Of a stretch of DNA of 40,123 bases, positions 7,994 to 16,260 are shown piece by piece; the first letter of the stretch is position 1, and the number at the start of each line of letters is the position of its first letter. A model generated the notes under the pieces. The model made no database searches. It was given only the letters and a program-made list of their open reading frames with translations, and had not been told where the DNA came from. The DNA is from a bacterium. GTDB lineage: Bacteria > Chloroflexota > Dormibacteria > Aeolococcales > Bog-877. The position numbers and the translations under genes are program-made. The stretch lies in the NCBI GenBank assembly GCA_021785655.1, contig JAJYET010000022.1:1-40123 (forward strand), written 5' to 3'.

Positions 7994-8920
7994 ATGAGAG
8001 GCGGCGGCCCCCTGGGCCGCCTGCCTTCGGGACCAGGACCTGGTCTCCCGGATGAGCGAGGTGACGCCCACGCCGACCACGGCGAACACCACCAGGAAGA
8101 GCGGCATCCCGATCTGATCCAGGTTGTGGACCTGGATCCCGGTGGCGAAGCTGAGGTTGGCGACCTGGGGGAAGGCCAGGCCGAAGACCCCACCCACGAC
8201 GAAGGCCAGCCCACCCCAGGTGAGCGTGCGCCCTGCGACGGTGAGCGCCACGTGCCGCACGGCCTCCGGAGGAAGTCCGCGCCGGGAGGCGTAACGGCCG
8301 AAGGCGGCGCCGGCCAGCACCTGGACGATGGTGGTCCCGATCCCGAAGAGCGCCCCCGGCACCCACCCCAGGAGGGGTGAGGGCATCGCCGGCGCCAGGA
8401 CCGTGTAGATGATGATCGCGAAGGCGCCGAATCCCCATCCGGCCACGAAGCCGTGGACGGCGGGCATCCAGGGCCGCGGGTCCTGCACCCAGCCGGGGGT
8501 GGGGAACTCCTGCCCCGAGTGCACCAAGGCGGCATCCTTCTGCAGCCAGGGGATGTGCAGGTGGAAGTGGAATGGGAGCCGGCTTCGTCTGGCGATCATC
8601 AACCCCGCCCAGGCCATGAGGATGCCCACCACCACGTAGATCGCGTAGTCCGCCCCCGCCAGGGTGAGGATCCGGCTGAAGCCCAGGTACGCGAGCTCGG
8701 CGGCGATCGCGCGCTGCAGCGTGAAGGCCAGCGAAAAGATCAGTCCGGAGCGGAAGCCCCGCTTGGTGGAGTAGCTGCCGATGGCGTAGCTGAAGGTGAT
8801 CGGCCAGGTGTGCTCGTCCGGGGTGATCCCGTGCACCATGCCCAGGATGAGCGCGGTTACGAAGATCGCCAGCCCGGTGACATGCACCGGGTCCCAGAGA
8901 TTGATGACCGCCCCGATCAC
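7985..8920 (-). CDS. NicO/UreH-like metal (nickel/cobalt) transporter
   Basis: 311 residues, GTG start overlapping the stop of the Fur-family gene (GTGA). It has six or more hydrophobic segments. The first helix carries GMVHGITPDEHTWP (H30, D35, E36, H37), which resembles the histidine/aspartate signature of NicO/UreH/HupE-type nickel and cobalt permeases and of the wider NiCoT group. A cytosolic or periplasmic loop has a histidine ladder (H118, H120, H122). Together with a metal-sensing Fur-type repressor in the same operon, this supports uptake or export of Ni2+ or Co2+, although direction and metal cannot be told from sequence. It could also be a TauE/SafE-like anion carrier, but the histidines speak against that. 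Confidence 0.75.
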   Translation of the reverse strand: MIGAVINLWDPVHVTGLAIFVTALILGMVHGITPDEHTWPITFSYAIGSYSTKRGFRSGLIFSLAFTLQRAIAAELAYLGFSRILTLAGADYAIYVVVGILMAWAGLMIARRSRLPFHFHLHIPWLQKDAALVHSGQEFPTPGWVQDPRPWMPAVHGFVAGWGFGAFAIIIYTVLAPAMPSPLLGWVPGALFGIGTTIVQVLAGAAFGRYASRRGLPPEAVRHVALTVAGRTLTWGGLAFVVGGVFGLAFPQVANLSFATGIQVHNLDQIGMPLFLVVFAVVGVGVTSLIRETRSWSRRQAAQGAAASHPA

Positions 8921-9342
8921 GATGCCGCACCCGCCGCGCTCACCACCAACCGCCCAAGGGAGCCGCCCCGGCAGCCCTGGCAGACGCCGGTGAGGACCAG
9001 GTGATGGTCATGGATCTCCAGACCGGTGGCGTCCTCGAGAGCCCGCATGGCCGCCCCGGAGGCCTCACAGGGGACGGCCAGGACCTCGCCACACAGCTCG
9101 CACCGGAAGTGGTCGTGGTGCTCGTCCTGGATCTCGACATGGGTGCGGCCATCGTCCAGCTCTACCCGGCGCAAAGCCCCCTCGGTCTCGAGTCGCGCCG
9201 TGGCCCGGAACACGGACGAGAAGTCGGCGCGGACCCCTTTGGCCGCCAGAGCCTGGCGGAGTTCCTCGAGCGTCCAGGCATGCCGACCGCGGGCCGCCAT
9301 CAGTTCCTGAACCGCTGCCGCGATCTTCGGCCTTCTGCCCAT
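8917..9342 (-). CDS. Fur-family metalloregulator (Nur/Zur/Fur type)
   Basis: 141 residues. The N-terminal winged helix includes TLEELRQALAAKG and the recognition helix near SSVFRATARLETEGAL. The C-terminal half has the Fur-family HHDHF metal motif (H75, H76, H78), a structural zinc site built of two CxxC pairs (C81/C84 and C121/C124), and a HDHH cluster (H111, H113, H114). I chose ATG 9342 because a -10-like TATGAT ends 6 nt upstream; another ATG at 9357 would put the start inside that promoter. It heads an operon with the metal transporter and probably represses both genes when metal is plentiful, through the palindrome at 9361-9386. The partner transporter makes a nickel sensor (Nur-like) the best guess. 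Confidence 0.88.
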   Translation of the reverse strand: MGRRPKIAAAVQELMAARGRHAWTLEELRQALAAKGVRADFSSVFRATARLETEGALRRVELDDGRTHVEIQDEHHDHFRCELCGEVLAVPCEASGAAMRALEDATGLEIHDHHLVLTGVCQGCRGGSLGRLVVSAAGAAS

Positions 9343-9348
9343 GACCCC

Positions 9349-9377
9349 ATCATACATAAAGCAAGCAGGTTGCGCAA
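9349..9377 (-). promoter_or_regulatory. Promoter of the Fur-family gene
   Basis: On the minus strand: -35 TTGCGC (9377-9372), a 17-nt spacer and -10 TATGAT (9354-9349). The start codon at 9342 follows 6 nt later, implying a leaderless transcript. The -35 lies inside the palindrome at 9361-9386. Confidence 0.5.
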
Positions 9378-9386
9378 CTAGCTTGC
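9361..9386. promoter_or_regulatory. 26-bp palindromic operator, probable Fur-family box
   Basis: Left half GCAAGCAGGTTGC and right half GCAACTAGCTTGC are inverted copies matching at 11 of 13 positions, with a perfect TTGCGCAA core. It covers the -35 region of the Fur-family promoter, so binding would block transcription. TTGC/GCAA half sites recall the reported Nur box (TTGCAA repeats) of Streptomyces. It also sits 72 bp upstream of the gene at 9459 and might control that divergent cluster. Confidence 0.6.
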
Positions 9387-9458
9387 GTTACCTCGCGCCC
9401 AGGGTATTCCCAGTGCTCTCTGGGCTGCATTCCAAGCTTCTAATGGCACCATCGCCCC

Positions 9459-9761
9459 ATGTCACTCACCCCTCCCTTCAGCAAGCGCGAGCGGACTCGA
9501 GGCGAATCCCTGGTGAGGCGGGCCACCGTTTGGCTGACCGTGGCGGCCATGGCCGCCACCGCGGCGGTGGCGGCGGCCGTGGCCAATGCCCTTCCCGGCC
9601 GGAATGCCCACCCCACCAGCACCCCGGTGTCCACGCCGGCATCCGGCTCCTCAACTGGGGGCACCACCCCCGGCTCGGCAACTGGGGGAGCGGCCTCCGG
9701 CGGCGGGGTTGCCCCAGCTCCGGCAGCCGCTCCTCCGGTGGTCACCTCCGGCGGGTCCTGA
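9459..9761 (+). CDS. Small membrane-anchored protein with disordered tail
   Basis: 100 residues from ATG 9459. A basic N-terminus (KRERTRGESLVRR) precedes one hydrophobic helix of Ala/Val/Met (about residues 22-44). The rest is a Gly/Ser/Thr/Pro/Ala-rich, probably unstructured extracytoplasmic tail. No cysteine and no ApbE target motif (D-x-x-[TS]-[GS]-A-T) is visible. The gene stops 0 nt before the ApbE gene, so it is the first member of a compact operon. I do not recognise a family; it may be an anchor or linker subunit of the electron-transfer module. It is divergent from the Fur-type regulator, with the palindrome between them. Confidence 0.55.
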   Translation: MSLTPPFSKRERTRGESLVRRATVWLTVAAMAATAAVAAAVANALPGRNAHPTSTPVSTPASGSSTGGTTPGSATGGAASGGGVAPAPAAAPPVVTSGGS

Positions 9762-10742
9762 GTGGACGGGGGTTGGGTCCGTCTGGCAGGTATCCCCGGT
9801 GCCGAGGGTGCGTGGCGTCCGGCCCTGGGGACCACGGCCCGCGTCCTGGTGGCCGACGGGCACCCACTGACACCAGCGCTGAGCGCGACCGACCAGGTGA
9901 TCGCCCGCGTGGACGACCTGGCCAGCCGGTTCAGGTCTGACTCCGAGCTGTCCCGGGTCAACTCGGATCCCCGGCACCGGGTCTGGGTCAGCGATGAGCT
10001 AGCCGGTCTGCTGGCCGATGCGCTCCACTGGTCGCGATCCACCGACGGCCTACTGGACCCCACGGTTGGCGCCGCCCTGCTGGCCGCCGGATACGACCGC
10101 GACTTTTCCCAGCTCGCCGAGTCGTCCAGCTTGCCAGCAGCCACTTCGGGGCCGGCTCCCGGATGGCGCCAGGTCCAGCTCCAAGGTCGGGTCCTGACCC
10201 GCCCCCCGGGCCTGTCGCTGGACCTGGGCGCCACCGCCAAGGCCTGGGCCGCCGACCGCGCCGCGTCCCTGGCTGGGGCGGCCTCCGGAGGCTCCTGCCT
10301 GGTGAGCCTGGGAGGGGACCTCGCCACCTCGGGCCCGGTGCCCGCGGGTGGCTGGACGGTCCGGGTCGGCGACGACCATCGGGGGGGAGAGGGCCAGCCA
10401 GGGCAGACGGTCAGCCTTCTCGCCCGGGGCCTGGCAACCTCCTCGACCGCCGTTAGGCACTGGGTCCGCCGGGGGACCGTCCTGCACCACCTGATCGATC
10501 CCGGCACGGGCCGTCCTGCAGAAGGGTGCTGGCGCACCGTCACCGTGGTCGCCGGCACCTGCCTTGGGGCCAATGCCCTCGCCACCGCCTCCCTGGTCGG
10601 AGGTGGGCGGGCGGAGGCCCTTCTGGGACAGTTCGGCGCCGCCGCCCGGCTGGTGTCCGTGGACGGTCGGGTCCTCCATCACGGCGGCTGGCCTTCCCAG
10701 GGGGAAGAGCTGGCCCCCTTGGCTGCTGAGGCCGGACGCTGA
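9762..10742 (+). CDS. apbE: FAD:protein FMN transferase (ApbE family)
   Basis: Covalently attaches FMN from FAD to a Thr or Ser in partner flavoproteins of extracytoplasmic electron-transfer complexes. 326 residues; GTG directly follows the previous stop. Family landmarks in order: LGTTARVLV near residue 25, a region with SRFRSDSELSRVN, then LDPTVGAAL, DLGATAKAWAADRA, CLVSLGGDLA, GLATSSTAVRHW, HLIDPGTGRPAE and ANALATASLVGG. These are the FAD-binding and Mg2+-site motifs of ApbE. I see no signal peptide, so it is probably cytoplasmic or exported with help. None of the neighbours shows an obvious target motif, so its substrate may be elsewhere in the genome. Confidence 0.9.
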   Translation: MDGGWVRLAGIPGAEGAWRPALGTTARVLVADGHPLTPALSATDQVIARVDDLASRFRSDSELSRVNSDPRHRVWVSDELAGLLADALHWSRSTDGLLDPTVGAALLAAGYDRDFSQLAESSSLPAATSGPAPGWRQVQLQGRVLTRPPGLSLDLGATAKAWAADRAASLAGAASGGSCLVSLGGDLATSGPVPAGGWTVRVGDDHRGGEGQPGQTVSLLARGLATSSTAVRHWVRRGTVLHHLIDPGTGRPAEGCWRTVTVVAGTCLGANALATASLVGGGRAEALLGQFGAAARLVSVDGRVLHHGGWPSQGEELAPLAAEAGR

Positions 10743-10744
10743 CG

Positions 10745-11851
10745 ATGGTGGCCGCTCTCGGAGGATCGATGACGCTCTGGTACCTGGCCCGGGGGAGTGG
10801 GCTGGTGCTGCTGGCGGTGCTCACGGCCAACCTGGTCCTGGGGATCGCCATCCAGGGGGGGTGGCACCCTGGGACCTGGCCCCGGTTCGCCGTGCAGGCG
10901 ATGCACCGCAACCTGGCCCTGCTGGCCGTGGTGCTCCTGGCCATCCACGTGGTCACCATCGAGCTGGACCCGTTCGTCCCGGTCGGCTGGTGGGCGGCCC
11001 TGGTGCCCTTCGTCAGTCCTTACCGGCCGTTGTGGCTGGGGCTCGGCACCCTGAGTCTGGACCTCATGGGCGCTGTGGTGGTGACCAGCCTGCTTCGGGC
11101 TCACCTTCGCCCCCGTTGGTGGCGGGTGATCCACTGGCTCACCTACCTCTCCTGGCCCGTTGCCGTTCTCCATTCGCTGGGCACCGGTACCGACACCAGG
11201 CTCACCTGGGTCTTCGGGTTCGAGGTGGGGTGCGTGGGACTGGTGGCGGCGACTGTGATCTTCCGCGTCGCTCGGGCCACCAGGCCCCGGGCCGGGGTGC
11301 GGGGCCTTCTGATGGTGGCGGTCGCGGCTACCCCCATGGCTGTCCTGGCCTGGTCGACGGCTGGGCCGTTGCAGAGCGGCTGGGCCCGCCGGGCTGGGAG
11401 CCCCACGACCGCACTCGCCTCGGGAGGGCCCGCCGCCGCCAGGGGGCAGGCATCCGCGCAGGTGCCCTTCACCGCCCGGTTCCTGGGTTCGGCCACCTCC
11501 TCCCCGAGCGGCCAGGGGGAGACGATCACCATCTCCGGCCGGGTCCAGGGGGGAGCCGGAGGCCAGCTGCTGGTCTCGCTGGCCGCCAGCCGGCTCCCGG
11601 ACGGAACCGTAACGGTTGACCGGGGTACGGTCACCTACCGGCCCGCCCTGGGTTCCCAGGTCTACAAGGGCGCGGTCGTGTCGGTGGTGCCGGGGTCCCT
11701 GGTCCTCCGGCTCGCCCGCGGTGGAGGCGGGGCGGTGCCGGCCGAGCTGACCATCCAGGGCCCCGTGCCCGCGACCTCGGTCTCGGGGCTGCTGTACTTC
11801 GGTGCCGTCCCCGCCAGCCAGGGGGGTGAGGACGGAGGGCAGGACTCGTGA
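10745..11851 (+). CDS. Ferric reductase-like membrane cytochrome b with extracytoplasmic domain
   Basis: 368 residues from ATG 10745, two bases after apbE. About six membrane helices in the first 210 residues form a ferric reductase-like transmembrane unit (YedZ/MsrQ/FRE type), with two histidine pairs placed to hold two b haems: H54/H68 and H130/H143. A Gly/Ala/Ser linker then leads to a beta-rich extracytoplasmic domain of about 120 residues (segments GETITISGRV, GQLLVSLAAS, GAVVSVVPGSLVLRL). I see no FMN-binding motif in this tail. It would carry electrons across the membrane between the NuoF-like/ferredoxin proteins inside and an acceptor outside. The following gene overlaps its stop by 4 nt. 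Confidence 0.75.
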   Translation: MVAALGGSMTLWYLARGSGLVLLAVLTANLVLGIAIQGGWHPGTWPRFAVQAMHRNLALLAVVLLAIHVVTIELDPFVPVGWWAALVPFVSPYRPLWLGLGTLSLDLMGAVVVTSLLRAHLRPRWWRVIHWLTYLSWPVAVLHSLGTGTDTRLTWVFGFEVGCVGLVAATVIFRVARATRPRAGVRGLLMVAVAATPMAVLAWSTAGPLQSGWARRAGSPTTALASGGPAAARGQASAQVPFTARFLGSATSSPSGQGETITISGRVQGGAGGQLLVSLAASRLPDGTVTVDRGTVTYRPALGSQVYKGAVVSVVPGSLVLRLARGGGGAVPAELTIQGPVPATSVSGLLYFGAVPASQGGEDGGQDS

Positions 11852-13146
11852 GCGTGGCGGCCACGGTCGCGCCATCGGATCTGGGTCTGCCCCGGAGCGG
11901 CCCCTGGACCCAGCGCCTCCTGTCCGGGCCCCAGGTGGCCGGAGCTGAGCCTCTGGCTCACCATGTGAGCAGGCTGGGGGGAGACATCTCAGCCTGGACG
12001 GGACGGGCCGGGCCCGAACAGCTCCTGGACCGGGTGCGGCGCTCGGGACTGCGCGGGCGGGGAGGCGGCGGCTTCCCGACCGCCGAGAAGTTGGCCGCCG
12101 TGCGTCGCCACGGCCCGGGATCGGTGGTGGTCGTCAACGGGTCGGAGACCGAACCGGCGGCCGGCAAGGATGACCTTCTCCTCCGCCTCCGGCCCCACCT
12201 GGTCCTGGACGGGTTGCTGGCGGCGACTCGGATCCTCGGCGCCCGGCGGGCATTTCTGATCGCCCACTCAGCCCCTGCGCTGGTGGCCGTGGAGGATGCC
12301 CTCCGGGAGCGCCGAGACGTTCCGGTGCCCGTCGAGGTGGTGCGCGGGCCGGAGAACTTCGTCGGGGGTGAGGAGTCCGCGCTGATCCGCTGGCTGGAGG
12401 GCGGCTCGGCCCTGCCCCGGTACCAGCCTCCCCGGGTGGTTGACCGGGGCTGGCGAGGCTTGCCGACCCTGGTGCAGAACGTCGAGACCCTCGCCCACCT
12501 CGGCTTGGTGGTCCGGCTCGGACCCGAGTGGTTCCGGGGGGAAGGGGTCACCGACGAGCCGGGCACCATGCTGGTGACTCTGAGCGGGGCGGTGGAGGCC
12601 CCGGGGGTCCACGAGGTGCCCATCGGCACGCCCCTGCCCCAGATCCTGTACACGGCCGGAGCCGACCCCCGGGCGGTCGCGCTGCTGGTGGGCGGATACT
12701 TCGGCTCCTGGCTCCGAGCGCCGCAGGTCCCGGGCCTCGCGCTGTCCCGACAGGGCCTGCGGCCTGCGGGGGCGACCCCCGGCGCCGGGGTCCTCCACCT
12801 CCTTCCCGAGGGCACCTGCGGACTCAGGGAGTCAGGGCGGATCCTGGCGTGGCTGGCGGCGCAGGGCGCCCGCCAGTGTGGGCCGTGCGCCTTCGGCCTT
12901 CCCGCTCTGGCCTCGGCCATGGGAGAGGCTGTGAAGAGCGGGTCTGAGGCGGCGCTGGCGCGGCTGGAACGTTGGGGCGACCAGATCGAGGGTAGAGGCG
13001 CTTGCCGGCACCCGGACGGGGCGGTGAACCTCGCCCGCTCGGCGGTGAGGGCCTTCCCAGACGAGCTGGAGCGCCACCGGGCGGGGGGATGCCTTGGCCA
13101 GCGGCAGTCGTCGCTGCCGCTGCCGTTGGGACCGGAACCGCGGTGA
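11848..13146 (+). CDS. NuoF-like NADH-binding flavoprotein
   Basis: 432 residues, GTG overlapping the previous stop. It has the FMN/NADH fold of complex I subunit NuoF: GRGGGGFPTAEK (70-81), NGSETEPAAGKD (97-108), GGEESALI with the ENFV lead (169-180) and PTLVQNVETLAH (206-217), then an SLBB-like part. The C-terminal Fe-S region has CGPC (C344, C347) and C386 in GACRHPDG, with C324 further upstream. The classic ESCGxCxPC arrangement is not present in usual form, so cluster ligation is uncertain. It is not part of a nuo operon. It lies between a haem b membrane protein and a ferredoxin, so it probably exchanges electrons among NAD(P)H, ferredoxin and the membrane. Confidence 0.85.
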   Translation: MSVAATVAPSDLGLPRSGPWTQRLLSGPQVAGAEPLAHHVSRLGGDISAWTGRAGPEQLLDRVRRSGLRGRGGGGFPTAEKLAAVRRHGPGSVVVVNGSETEPAAGKDDLLLRLRPHLVLDGLLAATRILGARRAFLIAHSAPALVAVEDALRERRDVPVPVEVVRGPENFVGGEESALIRWLEGGSALPRYQPPRVVDRGWRGLPTLVQNVETLAHLGLVVRLGPEWFRGEGVTDEPGTMLVTLSGAVEAPGVHEVPIGTPLPQILYTAGADPRAVALLVGGYFGSWLRAPQVPGLALSRQGLRPAGATPGAGVLHLLPEGTCGLRESGRILAWLAAQGARQCGPCAFGLPALASAMGEAVKSGSEAALARLERWGDQIEGRGACRHPDGAVNLARSAVRAFPDELERHRAGGCLGQRQSSLPLPLGPEPR

Positions 13147-13397
13147 GCCGCCGCTATTTGCACGTGGATCCCACCCTCTGCGTGGGCCACCGGCTGTGCG
13201 CCGAGATGCTTCCCGAGCTGATCACCCTCGATGACTTCGGCTATCCGATCATCCCCCCTGACCCGTTGCCGCGCCAGCTGGGGAGCCTGGTTCGGCGCAC
13301 CGTCGGTGCCTGCCCGGCGCTGGCCCTCACCGTGGACGGGACCCCTGGTCGGAGGGCACGCCGGGACGAGGCCAGACCCCGGACACCTTCCGGCTGA
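13143..13397 (+). CDS. Small ferredoxin (probably 3Fe-4S)
   Basis: 84 residues from GTG 13143, overlapping the stop of the NuoF-like gene by 4 nt. Three cysteines in the pattern C13-x5-C19 ... C57-P match single-cluster 3Fe-4S ferredoxins common in actinobacteria, where the second cysteine of the 4Fe motif is replaced (here the stretch is CVGHRLC, with His in that region). The last 20 residues are basic and likely disordered. It ends the electron-transfer operon and is the obvious electron partner of the NuoF-like protein. Such ferredoxins also serve cytochromes P450, but none is encoded here. Confidence 0.85.
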   Translation: MSRRYLHVDPTLCVGHRLCAEMLPELITLDDFGYPIIPPDPLPRQLGSLVRRTVGACPALALTVDGTPGRRARRDEARPRTPSG

Positions 13398-13403
13398 GAC
13401 AAT
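13398..13403 (+). promoter_or_regulatory. -10-like element before the glycosidase gene
   Basis: GACAAT ends 6 nt before the GTG at 13410, which has no ribosome-binding site. This is the same spacing as at several other genes in the window and fits a leaderless start. Confidence 0.3.
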
Positions 13404-13409
13404 CTCGCG

Positions 13410-16028
13410 GTGCCCGCACCCTTGCCCATCTCCCGCGACGCGCCGGGGGAGGATGCCGGGAGGCTGTGGGGCCCGTACCTCTCCCTCCGCCAGTGGGGCA
13501 CCGTCCGGGAGGACTACAGCGCGGAAGGGGACGCCTGGGCCTACTTGCCCTTCGAGCACAGCCGGCTGAGGGCGTACCGGTGGGGGGAGGACGGGCTGCT
13601 GGGCATCTCCGACCGAAGGCAGCTGGTTTGCCTCGGGCTGGGGCTCTGGAACCGGGAAGACGAGATCCTCAAGGAGCGGCTCTTCGGACTCACCAATGCC
13701 GAGGGCAACCACGGCGAGGACGCCAAGGAATACTGGCACTACCTGGACGCCCTGCCGGACTCCAGCTACCTGGCCGCCGTCTACCGCTACCCGATGGCCG
13801 CCTTCCCGTATCAAGAGCTTCGGGAGCGCAACCGGGAGCCCGGCCCCGAGCTCAAGCTGCTGGACCTCGGCTACTTCGAGGATGGCCGGTACTTCGACGT
13901 CCAGGTGGAATACGCCAAGGACTCACCCTCGGTCGTCTGCTGTCGCGTCACCGTCAGCAACCGCAGCGCGACACCGGCGAGACTCCACCTGCTCTCCCAG
14001 GTGTGGCTGCGCAATACCTGGTCATGGTCCGGGCAGCCGCCGCCCCGGCTCGCGCTGGGGGATGGGGGAGTGACCCTCGATCATCCGGAATTCCCGGGCT
14101 ACCGGCTGGCGGTCGACCCGGGGGCCTCCTTCCTCTTCTGCGACAACGAGACTGACACGGCCCAGCTGTTCGGGGTCCCGGGGACGACGCGGTACCCCAA
14201 GGGAGCGATAGGGGACGCGGTGGTGCGCCAGGATCCCAGCCTGTGCAATCCCGCCATGGAGGGGACCCGAGCCGCAGCCCAGTTCGTCCTGGAGCTCGGA
14301 GCGGGGGAGAGCCGGGTGGTGCGCTGGGTCTGGGGCGATCGAGAGGAGCTGTCGACCACGTTCGTGGACGCGGTCTGTGAACGCCAGCGGGCTGCCGCCG
14401 CCGCCTACCACCTGCGCTCCACCCCGCCGGCCTGCGACGACGACGACCGGCTGATCCTGCGGCAGGGGCTGGCCGGGCTGATCTGGACCCAGCAGTACTA
14501 CGAGTACGACGTCGCCCGGTGGCTCGACGGTGACCCCGCCGAGCCTTCGCCCCCGGCGTCACGCCTGGGGGGCAGGAATTCGGGCTGGCGGGGCCTGCGG
14601 GCGGCGGACGTGATCGTGATGCCGGACAGCTGGGAGTACCCCTGGTTCGCCTCCTGGGATCTGGCCTTCCATGCCCTGGCGCTGCAGCCGTACGACCCGG
14701 AGCTGGCGCGGCGCCAGGTGCTGCTGCTGCTGCGACCCGACTACACCCGGGAGGATGGACAGCTTCCCGCCTACGAATGGAGCTTCTCCGACTCCAATCC
14801 GCCGGTTCACGCCGCCGCCGTGTGGCAGATCTACGTCCGCGAGCGCAACCGCACCGGCAGGCCTGACCGGGAGTTCCTGGAGCGGGCCTTCCTGGCCCTG
14901 CTGTTCAACTACGGCTGGTGGGTGAACCGCCGGGATGTGAGCGCCCACGACATCTTCGCCGGCGGGTTTCTGGGGCTGGACAACATCTCCGCGGTGGACC
15001 GCAGCCACCTACCTTCGGGGGCCGAGATCTGGGAGGCGGACGCCACGGCCTGGGTGGGGATGTTCGCGGTGAAGATGTTCCGGATCGCCGCCGAGCTGGC
15101 GGTGGAGGAGCCGCAGTACGAGGACATGGCCATCCGGTTCTTCAACCACTTCGCCCACATCGCCCAGGCGCTGAACGGGGATGACGGCCAGCCCGGGCTG
15201 TGGGACGAGACCGAAGGCTTCTACTACGACCGGCTGCGGCTGGCCGACGGGCGCAGCGAGGTGCTGCGGGTGCGCAGCCTGGTGGGCCTGCTACCGCTGG
15301 CGGCCACCGAGGTGGTGCATCAGCACACCCTGGACCGCCTGCCCCGGCTGGCACAGCAGCTGGCGGCCGCCCAGCAGCAGCGCGCCTTCCATTACCGGGC
15401 AGCCGGAGATGATCCCTATGCGGTCCTCTCCCTCCTCGGCCCGGAGAGGCTCCACCGCCTCCTGGACCGGCTCCTGAGTCCCGAGGAGTTCCTCTCCGAC
15501 TTCGGGCTGCGCTCCCTGTCCAAGGCTCACCAGCGGGAGCCCTTCCAGTCCCACCTGGTGCCCGAGATGCCTCCGGTCCGCTACGAGCCGGGGCCGGCAG
15601 AGGAGCGGATCATGGGCGGCAATTCCAACTGGCGGGGCCCGATCTGGCTGCCCACGGGATACCTCTTGATACAGGCGCTGCGCCTCCTGGGGGTCGGCCT
15701 GGGGTCCGGCTTCACCCACGAGTTCCCCGCACCGGGCGGCCCGTCCCTGAATCTGGCAGAGGTGGCCGACCGGCTGGCGGAACGCACGGTCTCGCTCCTG
15801 CGCCGGGGCGTGGACGGACGGCGACCGGTGTTCGGGGGGTACTCGAAATTCCAGGAGGATCCCACCTGGCGGAATTGCCTGCTCTTCCACGAGTACTTCC
15901 ACGCTGAGGACGGGAGCGGCCAGGGGGCTTCGCACCAGACCGGGTGGACAGCTCTCATCGCCCTGCTGGTGAATGAACTGGGGCGGCCCTGGCAGCCTCC
16001 TCGGGTCCCGGGAGTTCCAGTTCGGTGA
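13410..16028 (+). CDS. GH63-like (MGH1-type) glucosidase
   Basis: 872 residues from GTG 13410, a typical length for the bacterial GH63 'glucosidase' group. The N-terminal 330 residues form the beta-sandwich part. From about 340 the (alpha/alpha)6 barrel begins (LRQGLAGLIWTQQYYEYDV). Strong family signatures are MPDSWEYPWFASWDLAFH, GQLPAYEWSFSDSNPPVH, a central WEADATAWVGMF, and GGNSNWRGPIWLPTGYLL near the C-terminus. The acidic residues in the DLAFH and EWSFSD motifs are candidate catalytic or binding groups. No signal peptide, so it acts in the cytoplasm. Enzymes of this group hydrolyse glucosides related to glucosylglycerate, mannosylglycerate or trehalose-like solutes; the true substrate cannot be read here. 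It appears to be a single-gene unit. Confidence 0.85.
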   Translation: MPAPLPISRDAPGEDAGRLWGPYLSLRQWGTVREDYSAEGDAWAYLPFEHSRLRAYRWGEDGLLGISDRRQLVCLGLGLWNREDEILKERLFGLTNAEGNHGEDAKEYWHYLDALPDSSYLAAVYRYPMAAFPYQELRERNREPGPELKLLDLGYFEDGRYFDVQVEYAKDSPSVVCCRVTVSNRSATPARLHLLSQVWLRNTWSWSGQPPPRLALGDGGVTLDHPEFPGYRLAVDPGASFLFCDNETDTAQLFGVPGTTRYPKGAIGDAVVRQDPSLCNPAMEGTRAAAQFVLELGAGESRVVRWVWGDREELSTTFVDAVCERQRAAAAAYHLRSTPPACDDDDRLILRQGLAGLIWTQQYYEYDVARWLDGDPAEPSPPASRLGGRNSGWRGLRAADVIVMPDSWEYPWFASWDLAFHALALQPYDPELARRQVLLLLRPDYTREDGQLPAYEWSFSDSNPPVHAAAVWQIYVRERNRTGRPDREFLERAFLALLFNYGWWVNRRDVSAHDIFAGGFLGLDNISAVDRSHLPSGAEIWEADATAWVGMFAVKMFRIAAELAVEEPQYEDMAIRFFNHFAHIAQALNGDDGQPGLWDETEGFYYDRLRLADGRSEVLRVRSLVGLLPLAATEVVHQHTLDRLPRLAQQLAAAQQQRAFHYRAAGDDPYAVLSLLGPERLHRLLDRLLSPEEFLSDFGLRSLSKAHQREPFQSHLVPEMPPVRYEPGPAEERIMGGNSNWRGPIWLPTGYLLIQALRLLGVGLGSGFTHEFPAPGGPSLNLAEVADRLAERTVSLLRRGVDGRRPVFGGYSKFQEDPTWRNCLLFHEYFHAEDGSGQGASHQTGWTALIALLVNELGRPWQPPRVPGVPVR

Positions 16029-16079
16029 ACCTAGCCGGAACCCACCGAGCAGCGGCCTCCATCGCCAGGCACCGGCCGG

Positions 16080-16096
16080 CTGCGGCCGAGCCGCAG
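16080..16096. terminator. Possible terminator hairpin between convergent genes
   Basis: CTGCGGC-CGA-GCCGCAG is a perfect 7-bp stem with a 3-base loop, in the 232-base gap between the glycosidase and the propeller gene facing it. There is no T tract. I see nothing else in this gap. Confidence 0.35.
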
Positions 16097-16260
16097 GGCT
16101 AGCCCGCAGCCCGAGCCAGGGCCGCGACGCTCGCCGTCAGCCCTGGAAGCCACCCAGCGTCCCCCAACGGTCCGGCCAGGGGCCGATCACCACTGCCGCT
16201 GCTGGGACCGGGTGCCGTCGCCCGCTTCCTTCGTGGACCAGCTTCGGGGTGCGACGAAGT

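Noticed and set aside
9459-9761. FMN-binding partner for ApbE
   Set aside because: The small membrane protein lacks any D-x-x-T/S-G/S-A-T motif and has only a low-complexity tail.
11958-13814. Very long minus-strand frame opposite the NuoF-like, ferredoxin and glycosidase genes
   Set aside because: Low-complexity Arg/Pro/Gly translation, spans several well-recognised plus-strand genes; a GC-driven shadow.
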